A stretch of 32,113 nucleotides of DNA from positions 1 through 32,113 of the forward strand of contig JALSJV010000031.1 of the NCBI GenBank assembly GCA_026989215.1, in the 5' to 3' direction. Of the stretch, positions 14,743 through 20,995 are shown one piece after another. Below the pieces are notes generated by a model that saw only the letters and a list, made by a program, of their open reading frames with translations, was not told where the DNA came from and did not search any database. Numbering within the stretch: position 1 is the first letter of the stretch; the number at the start of each line of letters is the position of its first letter. Source of the stretch: Acidimicrobiia bacterium. GTDB taxonomy: Bacteria > Actinomycetota > Acidimicrobiia > Spongiisociales > ZC4RG35. Position numbers and translations under genes: made by a program.

Positions 14743-16005
14743 ATGACCGTGGACGCGGTGCTCGTGGGAGCCGGACAGCGGGGACGCTTCGTCTACGGAG
14801 CCTGGGCCCTGCGCTTCCCCCATCGCCTCCGGTTCGTGGCCGTGGCCGACCCCGACCCACGGCGGCGGAGACGCTTCGGTGACGACCACCACATCCCGCC
14901 GTCCCGTCGCTTCGCCGATGCCGACGAGCTCTTCTCCCACGGGAGGATCGCCACCGCCGCCGTGATCGCCACCGACGATCGGACCCACCTCCGAGCGGCG
15001 ACCGCCGCCCTCGAGGCGGGCTACGAGGTGTTGGTCGAGAAACCCGCCGCCCACCACCTCGACGGCGTCGTCGAGCTCGCCCGGGTCGCCGCGGCCGCCG
15101 AGGGGAACCTTCACGTCGCCCACGTGCTGCGGTTCACCACCTTCTTCCTCACCCTCCACCGGCTGGTGACGTCGGGCTCCATCGGCGAGGTGGTGACGGT
15201 CGAGCATCGGGAGAACGTCGCCTCCTGGCACATGGCGCATTCGTTCGTGCGCGGCAACTGGGGCCGGGCCGCCGAGGCGACCCCGATGATCGTCCAGAAG
15301 GCCTGCCACGACTTCGACATCCTCACCTGGAACGTCCCCGATCCGGTCGTCCGGCTCTCTTCCATGGGCTCCCTCCTGGAGTTCCGTCCCGAGCGGGCCC
15401 CCGGCGGAGCGACCGAACGCTGCACCGACCCCTGCCCGGTCGTGGACTGCCCCTACGACGCTCGACGCATCTACCTCGGCACCGACGCCACCGGCTGGCC
15501 CCACCACGTCCTCGGCGACGACCTGACCCCCCAGGGTCGCCGCATCGCCCTCCGAACCGGCCCCTATGGTCGGTGTGTGTATCGGGCCGACTCCGACGTC
15601 GTCGACCACCAGGTGGTGACCATGGAGACCGCCTCGGGTGCCACCATGGTCCTCTGCATGCACGGACATTCGGCCGAGGAGGCACGCACCATGCGATACG
15701 ACGGAACGAAGGGCACCCTGCGAGCGGTCTTCGGTCGAAGCCAGGAGATCGAGGTCACCGATCATCGCACCGGAGCCCTTCGGCGGGTCCCCGTCGATGC
15801 CGGCACCGGGGGTCACGGGGGCGGCGACGACGGGCTCGTCGCCGCCTTCGTGGGGGCCGCCGCCGAGGGACGGCCGAGCCCGGTGGATCTCTCGGTCATC
15901 ATCGAGTCCCACCTCCTGGCGTTCCTGGCCGAGGAGGCACGCATCACGGGGACGACGATCGACGTGGCGGACCGCCGGGCAGCGCTGGTGGAGCGTCTCC
16001 GATGA
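14743..16005 (+). CDS. Gfo/Idh/MocA-family oxidoreductase
   Basis: A 420-residue dehydrogenase-like protein, longer than the first Gfo/Idh protein in the window. The N-terminal nucleotide-binding motif is VLVGAGQRGRFVYG, with the family signature VEKPAAHHLDGVVELA. A long substrate domain holds MIVQKACHDFDILTW, where the K-x-x-H-D pattern fits family catalytic residues. A cysteine-rich insert (RCTDPCPVVDCPYDARR) is unusual for simple sugar dehydrogenases but known in some inositol/sugar oxidoreductase relatives. The substrate is unknown. I use the ATG at 14743, with an AGGGTG site upstream, rather than the GTG at 14734. Its stop overlaps the MDMPI gene as ATGA. Confidence 0.82.
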   Translation: MTVDAVLVGAGQRGRFVYGAWALRFPHRLRFVAVADPDPRRRRRFGDDHHIPPSRRFADADELFSHGRIATAAVIATDDRTHLRAATAALEAGYEVLVEKPAAHHLDGVVELARVAAAAEGNLHVAHVLRFTTFFLTLHRLVTSGSIGEVVTVEHRENVASWHMAHSFVRGNWGRAAEATPMIVQKACHDFDILTWNVPDPVVRLSSMGSLLEFRPERAPGGATERCTDPCPVVDCPYDARRIYLGTDATGWPHHVLGDDLTPQGRRIALRTGPYGRCVYRADSDVVDHQVVTMETASGATMVLCMHGHSAEEARTMRYDGTKGTLRAVFGRSQEIEVTDHRTGALRRVPVDAGTGGHGGGDDGLVAAFVGAAAEGRPSPVDLSVIIESHLLAFLAEEARITGTTIDVADRRAALVERLR

Positions 16006-16637
16006 GCCTCCGACAGGTGTTCCTCGAGGCGGCCGCCCTCGTTCGCCCGCTCCTCGACCATCCCGCGCTCACCGACCGATGGGACGAGCCCAGTGCCCTC
16101 GAACTGATGACCGTCGGCGAGGTCGCCGCCCACCTGCCCCGGGCCGTGACCACCGTCCAGCGATATCTCGACGAGCCGATACCGCACACCCCCCTCCTCG
16201 ACGCCCCCGGGTACCTGACGTCGGTGGACGGACTCGCCGACGACATCACCACCTCCCTGCACCGCCAGATCCGGGAACGGGCGGCGATCGAGGCCCGTGG
16301 TGGCCCCACCCTGGTGCGAACCGCCTGGGACGAGACGTTGGAGCGTCTCACGACCCGGCTGGCCGGTGAGCCGCCCGACCGACGAATCGGGGTCTTCGGC
16401 GGCCGCGCGATGCTGCTCGACCAGTATCTGGTCACCCGCATCCTGGAGCTGGTCGTCCACGGCGACGACCTGGCGACCACCCTCGCCCTGCCACCTCCCG
16501 CCTTCGGTCCCCCCATCACCGGGGTGGTGATCGACTGCCTCCTGGAGGTCGCCCGGCGTCGCCACGGCGACCTAGCGGTGGTGCGGGCCTTCACACGCCG
16601 AGAGCGCGACACCTCCGAGGCCCTGCGCGTGCTGTGA
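16002..16637 (+). CDS. MDMPI/DinB-like protein (maleylpyruvate isomerase N-terminal family)
   Basis: A 211-residue protein of the actinobacterial MDMPI (TIGR03083-like) family, a DinB-type four-helix bundle. It starts LRQVFLEAAALVRPLLDH, followed by TVGEVAAHLPRAVTTVQRYLD, where the first His is a likely metal ligand, and has ITRILELVVHGDDLATTL-like sequence near the C terminus (VHGDDLA is the common family motif). The founding member isomerises maleylpyruvate using mycothiol; most homologues are uncharacterised thiol-dependent metalloenzymes. The presence of mshA in the same window fits a mycothiol-dependent role (inference). It is the last gene of the VOC operon and ends 3 bp from the converging GHMP kinase. 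Confidence 0.78.
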   Translation: MSLRQVFLEAAALVRPLLDHPALTDRWDEPSALELMTVGEVAAHLPRAVTTVQRYLDEPIPHTPLLDAPGYLTSVDGLADDITTSLHRQIRERAAIEARGGPTLVRTAWDETLERLTTRLAGEPPDRRIGVFGGRAMLLDQYLVTRILELVVHGDDLATTLALPPPAFGPPITGVVIDCLLEVARRRHGDLAVVRAFTRRERDTSEALRVL

Positions 16638-16640
16638 GCG

Positions 16641-17852
16641 TCACGAACGGCCCCACGACACCGAGACGCCGTCGCTCGCCCGAGCCGCGAACCCGCCGAC
16701 GGCCGCCACCTCGGCGGCCCGCTCCCGTCGGCAGAGGGCGACGACGTGCCCTCCGAACCCCGCTCCGGTGAGCCGGGCGCCCACCGCGCCCCCCGCCTGC
16801 AGCCTCGCGACGAGACGCTCGATGCCGGGGGTCGACACCCCGAACCGCTCCAGGCTCCGCTGCGAGTCCCCGAGGAGGATGCCGGCACCGTCGAGGTCGC
16901 CGGATCGCATCGCCTCTTCGAACCGGTCCACCCGGATCGCCTCCGAGAGGACATGTCGGGCGGCGTCTCGGACCGACAGGGGCACGGCGGGATCGACGAG
17001 GGGCGGCTCTCCGACGACGGCGTGAAGATCTCCATCGACGAGACGCACGACCTCGGCCGAGGAGATCTGCGCGGGAAGATCCTCGACGAGCGCGGCGAGA
17101 TGGTCGCCCCCGGCGATCCGTCCCAGTGCCGGAGGTGACCCGGCGTCCATGCCCAGCCGATCGGCGAGCAGGATCGCCCCGAGGCGGGTCGCCACCACCC
17201 GGGCGTTGTACGACCGGCGAGCGCCGGCGGCCTTCGGCGCCGGGACTCCCGTGTCGGCGAGCAGCACCGTCCAGTCGTCGGGCACCGGCACCGTCCGACG
17301 CCCGGGCGGGAGGAAGTCGACCCGGAGCGCCGTCCCGGCGCGTCCGTGCACGATCACCGTCTGGTCCATCTCCCCTCCGGCGACCCCCAGGGAGCGCTCC
17401 GCTTCCACGGCCCGCCTCACGAGCTCGTCCGGCTCGAGGTCGAGCCCCGCCCACGTCGTGATGGCGGCGATCACGGCGACGGTGAGCGCCGACGAGGAGG
17501 AGAGGCCTCCGGCCGCGGGCAGGTCGGCGTCGACCGCGACGGCGACACCTCCGTCGATCCCCGACGCCGCCACCGCCGCCGACACGTACCGCGTCCAGCC
17601 CTCGACGGTCGGGCCATCCGGATCATCCTCGGCCGTCGAGATCGCTCCGATCCTTCCCTCGGGCCCGGAGCCGACGGCCACCGCCACCCAGCGATCGATC
17701 GCCATCGGGAGGACGGGGAGCAGGCAGTAGTCGGTGTGCTCACCGATCAGGTTCACCCGGCCGGGCGCGACCGCCACCGTCTCCGGCGGCGCTCCGAACC
17801 GGCGCTGGAACAGGTCGACGGCTCCCTCGGCGCAGCGCTCCCGGCGTCCCAT
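16641..17852 (-). CDS. galK: Galactokinase-like GHMP kinase
   Basis: A 403-residue GHMP-family sugar kinase. The galactokinase-type motif APGRVNLIGEHTDY is at about residues 29-42, the ATP loop AAGGLSSSSAL is in the middle, GGEMDQ supplies the catalytic Asp, and LTGAGFGGHVVAL is near the C terminus. Galactokinase normally has N-x-G straight after HTDY. Here the sequence is CLLPVLPMAI, so the sugar pocket may differ from a typical GalK. No galT or galE lies nearby, which keeps the substrate uncertain. I chose the ATG at 17852 (MGRRERC) because the longer track ORF runs through the divergent promoter region. Confidence 0.8.
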   Translation of the reverse strand: MGRRERCAEGAVDLFQRRFGAPPETVAVAPGRVNLIGEHTDYCLLPVLPMAIDRWVAVAVGSGPEGRIGAISTAEDDPDGPTVEGWTRYVSAAVAASGIDGGVAVAVDADLPAAGGLSSSSALTVAVIAAITTWAGLDLEPDELVRRAVEAERSLGVAGGEMDQTVIVHGRAGTALRVDFLPPGRRTVPVPDDWTVLLADTGVPAPKAAGARRSYNARVVATRLGAILLADRLGMDAGSPPALGRIAGGDHLAALVEDLPAQISSAEVVRLVDGDLHAVVGEPPLVDPAVPLSVRDAARHVLSEAIRVDRFEEAMRSGDLDGAGILLGDSQRSLERFGVSTPGIERLVARLQAGGAVGARLTGAGFGGHVVALCRRERAAEVAAVGGFAARASDGVSVSWGRS

Positions 17853-17971
17853 GCCTCGAGTCTGGCACGGCAGCCCAGAACCCACCGGTACCCGCATCGG
17901 ACCGGTCGCCGCCACCGCTCGACCGACACCCCACCCCTCAAGAGAACGCGAAAACGGCCGATGGAACATCT
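17853..17971. promoter_or_regulatory. Divergent promoter region, galK-like gene / histidine kinase
   Basis: This 119-bp gap separates the two divergent starts. On the plus strand TCAA (17938-17941), 15 nt, then GCCGATGG (17957-17964) closely matches the WhiG-type promoter TAAA-N15-GCCGATAA. The -10 lies 7 nt before the GTG start, implying a leaderless or near-leaderless transcript. The 15-nt spacer is exactly the sequence repeated at 20658-20672. Whether this is a WhiG-class promoter or another element is not decided by sequence. Confidence 0.45.
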
Positions 17972-20182
17972 GTGATGCAGGGGGACACGCGGCGGCCGCC
18001 CCAGGCGGTAGCCGCACCACCGGACGGTGCGCGCAGCGGCCTCCTGAGACCGTTGCAGGCGACACTGCTCATCGTCGGCTACGCCGTGGCCGTCTCCCTC
18101 GCCGCGGGCTCGTCGACGACCTTCCTCCTCGTCACCTCCCTGGCGCTGGTCCCCGTCGCCGCCGTCGCCGCGACCTGGGGGATGCGGGCCGGGCTCGTCG
18201 CCGGGGTCGTCGGCGCCATCGCCAACTTCGAGGTGGGTCGGGTCCTCATCGCCGAAGGAACCCTCGGAGTGCCCGCCTCGGCGCTCCTGGCCATGGCCGT
18301 CCCCCTCCCGATCGTCGGAGCGATCGTGGGCTGGGCCCGGGAACTGCCCCGCAGCCGTGGCCGGTCCCCGGGAGAGCTCGTCGACCGCGCCGACCTGGAG
18401 ACCGCCCTCGACATCGCCTACCGGCGGGTCCGGTACGAAGAGGCGGTGATCGAGTGCACCCGGGCCCTCCTCACCGGGAACGACCGAGCCGAGATCGAGG
18501 AGGCCCTCCGCCAGCTCGCCGAGGCGGTGGAGTGCGACGCCGTGCTCGTGGCCCGGAACGGGACCGACGAGGCCGGCGCCGACGTCGCCCGCACGGTCCA
18601 TTGGGTCCTCCGGGAACCGCCGACCCCACCCCGCCGGGTGTGGCCTTCGGTGCGATGGAGCGACGTGCCCCACGTCGCCGATCGCCTCGCCGCCGGGCTG
18701 CCCTACGCCTTCGCCGACCTCGACGAGCTCCCCGAACCGGATCGCCGAGTCTTCCAGGAGTCCCCCGCCGGGATCGTCGCCGCGCTCCACATCCCGGTGA
18801 TGTGCGACGGGCGCTGGGAGGGGCACGTCACCTTCGCCCACTTCACGTCCGGCCGGACATGGCGACCCAACGAAGTGGATCTGCTCCGAGCCGTCGGCGA
18901 CCTGTTGGGCACTGCTTGGAGCCGCGAGGAGACGATGTCTCGGCTCGAGGCGGTGATCGCCGAACGCGACGTCTCCCTCCGAGTCGAGCGAGCCCTGGCC
19001 GAATGCTCCTACTCCCTGCTGGAAGGCGAGACCGAGGAACCGATCGAGCGAGCCCTGAAGGCCGTGTCGGAGGCGACCGGCGCCGACACCGCCTTCCTCG
19101 CCGAGAACGCCGTCGACCCCGAGGGGGCGGCGACCTGTCGGACGACCCAGTGGGTGGGGGTGCAACCGACCCCCGGACTGCGGGGGGACGTCCCGTGGTC
19201 GGAGTGGCCCAACGCCCAGGAGATGCTCCGTTCCGGCATGCCCTTCGAGTTCGGCTGCCTCGACGACCTGCCGCCGGTGGAGAGGAGCTACTTCTCCGAG
19301 CATCCCATCGGCTTCGCCGCCGAGTTGGTCTACCCGGTGATGGTCGACGGCTCGTGGGTGGGCATCGTGGGAATCGCCTCCGAGCAGCCCCGGACCTGGA
19401 CGAAGACCGACCATCAGATCCTCGACATGGTCGCCCGCATGCTCGCCGCCTGGTGGCGTCGGGACAAGGCGAGGGAGACCCTCGAGGACCTGGTCCGAGC
19501 GAAGGACCGCTTCATCGCCTCGGTCTCCCACGAGCTTCGCACCCCCATGTCGGTGGTGGTGGGCCTGTCGGCGGAGTTGGCCCACCGCTGGGACGACTTC
19601 ACCGCCGAGGAGATCGAGGAGTTCATCGATCTCATCGCCCGTCAGAGCCGCGAGGTCGCCCACATCATCGAGGATCTGCTCGTCTCGGCCCGGGCCCAGG
19701 AGACCGAGCTCACCGTCCGTCCCGAGATCCTCCGCCTCGACGAGCAGACGCAACGGGTGATCGACGACCTCCCCTCCGAGTACACGTGGAAGATCAGCGG
19801 GATGGACCTCGAGGCCACCGCCACCCTCGCCGACCCCCTCCGGGTGCGTCAGATCGTCCGGAACCTGGTGGTGAACAGCCACCGCTACGGCGGCGAGAAC
19901 GTGTACGTGAGCGTGTACGCCGAGGGCGACGAGGCGGTGCTCCGGGTCTCCGACGACGGGCCCGGCGTTCCGCCCGAACGCCAGGACGAGATCTTCGAGG
20001 CCTACCGCTCGGTGAACACGATGCCGGGCAGGACCGCCGCCATCGGCCTGGGACTCACCGTCTCCCGTCAGCTCGCCCGTCTCATGGGCGGCGACGTCGT
20101 CTATCGGCGGGACCACCTCTCCGCCTTCGAGCTGCGCCTGCCCTTGGCGACGGTGCGGATCTCCATCGACGCCACCGCCTGA
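17972..20182 (+). CDS. Membrane sensor histidine kinase with two GAF domains
   Basis: A 736-residue kinase. Three or four transmembrane helices occupy about residues 27-122, as a compact membrane anchor without a large extracellular loop. Two similar GAF-like domains follow (about 150-310 and 325-485); both contain a DLDELPEPDR/CLDDLPPVER-type segment, suggesting internal duplication. Next come HisKA with SHELRTPM (phospho-His near 520) and HATPase_c with N box NLVVNSHRYGG, DDGPGVPPE and GLGLTVS. It should sense a small ligand or redox/light state through the GAF pair and phosphorylate a response regulator. No regulator gene is adjacent, so it is an orphan kinase here. The start is GTG at 17972 or ATG at 17975. 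Confidence 0.88.
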   Translation: MMQGDTRRPPQAVAAPPDGARSGLLRPLQATLLIVGYAVAVSLAAGSSTTFLLVTSLALVPVAAVAATWGMRAGLVAGVVGAIANFEVGRVLIAEGTLGVPASALLAMAVPLPIVGAIVGWARELPRSRGRSPGELVDRADLETALDIAYRRVRYEEAVIECTRALLTGNDRAEIEEALRQLAEAVECDAVLVARNGTDEAGADVARTVHWVLREPPTPPRRVWPSVRWSDVPHVADRLAAGLPYAFADLDELPEPDRRVFQESPAGIVAALHIPVMCDGRWEGHVTFAHFTSGRTWRPNEVDLLRAVGDLLGTAWSREETMSRLEAVIAERDVSLRVERALAECSYSLLEGETEEPIERALKAVSEATGADTAFLAENAVDPEGAATCRTTQWVGVQPTPGLRGDVPWSEWPNAQEMLRSGMPFEFGCLDDLPPVERSYFSEHPIGFAAELVYPVMVDGSWVGIVGIASEQPRTWTKTDHQILDMVARMLAAWWRRDKARETLEDLVRAKDRFIASVSHELRTPMSVVVGLSAELAHRWDDFTAEEIEEFIDLIARQSREVAHIIEDLLVSARAQETELTVRPEILRLDEQTQRVIDDLPSEYTWKISGMDLEATATLADPLRVRQIVRNLVVNSHRYGGENVYVSVYAEGDEAVLRVSDDGPGVPPERQDEIFEAYRSVNTMPGRTAAIGLGLTVSRQLARLMGGDVVYRRDHLSAFELRLPLATVRISIDATA

Positions 20183-20188
20183 CCGACG

Positions 20189-20638
20189 TCAGCCCGGGGT
20201 GTCCTCCCCGATGTCCTCGTACCAGAGCTCGGGACGGGTGGCGATGAACCGTCGCATCAGCTCGATACAGTCGGCTCGATCCTCGACGATCACCTCCACC
20301 CCGCGGGATCGGAGGTACTCCTCGGGCCCCCGAAAGGTCCGATGCTCACCGACCACCACCCGGGGGATCCCGTAGAGGAGCACCGCCCCCGAACACATGT
20401 CGCAGGGAGACAGGGTCGAGTACAGCACGGACCGCCGGTAGGCGGACGCCGGGAGTCGCCCGGCCCGCTCCAGGGCGTCCATCTCGGCGTGGAGCACCAC
20501 GCTGCCCCGCTGTACGCGACGGTTGTGTCCCCGTCCCATCACCTCACCGTCGACCACGAGCACCGATCCGATCGGGATCCCGCCTTCTTCCAGACCGGCA
20601 CGGGCCTCGGCCACCGCCAGATCCATGGGGTCGTGCAT
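20189..20638 (-). CDS. Yeast-type cytosine deaminase (CDA superfamily)
   Basis: A 149-residue zinc deaminase very similar along its length to fungal Fcy1. The match includes the start of the core (GGIPIGSVLVVDGEVMGRGHN), the zinc motifs LHAEMDAL and TLSPCDMC, then LLYGIPRVVVGE and the C-terminal WYEDIGE. Fcy1 converts cytosine to uracil for pyrimidine salvage. Bacteria more often use the unrelated amidohydrolase CodA. Related bacterial enzymes may act on guanine or other bases, but the WYEDIGE tail, which closes the yeast active site, favours cytosine. It diverges from nrdJ, another pyrimidine/nucleotide gene, across a shared 357-bp regulatory region. Confidence 0.85.
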   Translation of the reverse strand: MHDPMDLAVAEARAGLEEGGIPIGSVLVVDGEVMGRGHNRRVQRGSVVLHAEMDALERAGRLPASAYRRSVLYSTLSPCDMCSGAVLLYGIPRVVVGEHRTFRGPEEYLRSRGVEVIVEDRADCIELMRRFIATRPELWYEDIGEDTPG

Positions 20639-20660
20639 GGGCCGGAGGCTATCCCCCGAG

Positions 20661-20696
20661 AACGCGAAAACGCGTGACCTGTCGGGTTTTCGCGTT
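20661..20696. repeat. 11-bp inverted repeat AACGCGAAAAC / GTTTTCGCGTT
   Basis: Perfect 11-bp arms are separated by 14 bp, starting 23 bp upstream of the deaminase start. The left arm belongs to GAGAACGCGAAAACG (20658-20672), which occurs exactly once more at 17942-17956 in the promoter region of the histidine kinase. Position and symmetry suggest an operator for a dimeric regulator; there is no T-run to suggest a terminator. Confidence 0.55.
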
Positions 20697-20815
20697 CGGC
20701 TCCTGCTCGTCTAGGTTGCCCTCCACTTCCCCGCCGGCGGTCGCCGGACACTTCCCCAGGGACCTCCACTTCCCCGACGTGCACGAGGTCGCGAAAAATC
20801 GACCTACGGATACCA

Positions 20816-20845
20816 TTGACGTAGTTACACCGTTGTGATTAGGGT
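20816..20845 (+). promoter_or_regulatory. Candidate nrdJ promoter
   Basis: TTGACG (20816-20821), an 18-bp spacer and TAGGGT (20840-20845) fit a housekeeping actinobacterial promoter. Transcription would start near 20852 and give a leader of about 145 nt, with both NrdR-like boxes just downstream of the start. Confidence 0.5.
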
Positions 20846-20855
20846 TGGGGTCCAC

Positions 20856-20903
20856 CTACCAGATGTCGTGGTCCTCGCCACGTCCGACCACAACATCTTG
20901 TGG
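20856..20903. promoter_or_regulatory. Pair of NrdR-like boxes
   Basis: CCACAACATCTTGTGG (20888-20903) is a near-perfect palindrome that agrees at about 12 of 16 positions with the NrdR box consensus acaCwAtATaTwGtgt. A weaker copy, CTACCAGATGTCGTGG (20856-20871), keeps the core C-A-AT-T-GTG positions. They are 32 bp apart, three helical turns, one of the standard NrdR box spacings. NrdR is the zinc-finger/ATP-cone repressor of ribonucleotide reductase genes. The gene it controls here is nrdJ. Confidence 0.68.
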
Positions 20904-20995
20904 GTCCTCGCCCCGATCGGCAGCGAGGCACAGCGGCGAGACACAGCATCGAGACGTATCCCGGGGGAGACCGGGCAGGCAGAGGGAGAGAAGGA

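Larger units (their letters stand above)
20639..20995. promoter_or_regulatory. Shared regulatory region between cytosine deaminase gene and nrdJ
   Basis: A 357-bp divergent spacer without a gene. From left to right it contains an 11-bp inverted repeat (20661-20671/20686-20696), a 6-bp inverted repeat AGGTCG/CGACCT (20786-20791/20800-20805), a candidate nrdJ promoter (20816-20845), two NrdR-like boxes (20856-20871 and 20888-20903), and a purine-rich ribosome site before the nrdJ ATG. It does not contain a recognisable cobalamin riboswitch. Confidence 0.6.

Noticed and set aside
17753-20116. 787-residue minus ORF opposite the histidine kinase
   Set aside because: Gly/Asp/Val/His-rich composition without domains, typical of an antisense frame in GC-rich DNA.
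20661-20696. Intrinsic terminator
   Set aside because: It lies upstream of two divergent genes, has no T-run, and its arm sequence recurs in another promoter region.
20852-20995. Cobalamin riboswitch in the nrdJ leader
   Set aside because: The leader is short (about 145 nt) and lacks a clear B12 box. NrdR-like boxes explain the conserved palindromes better.
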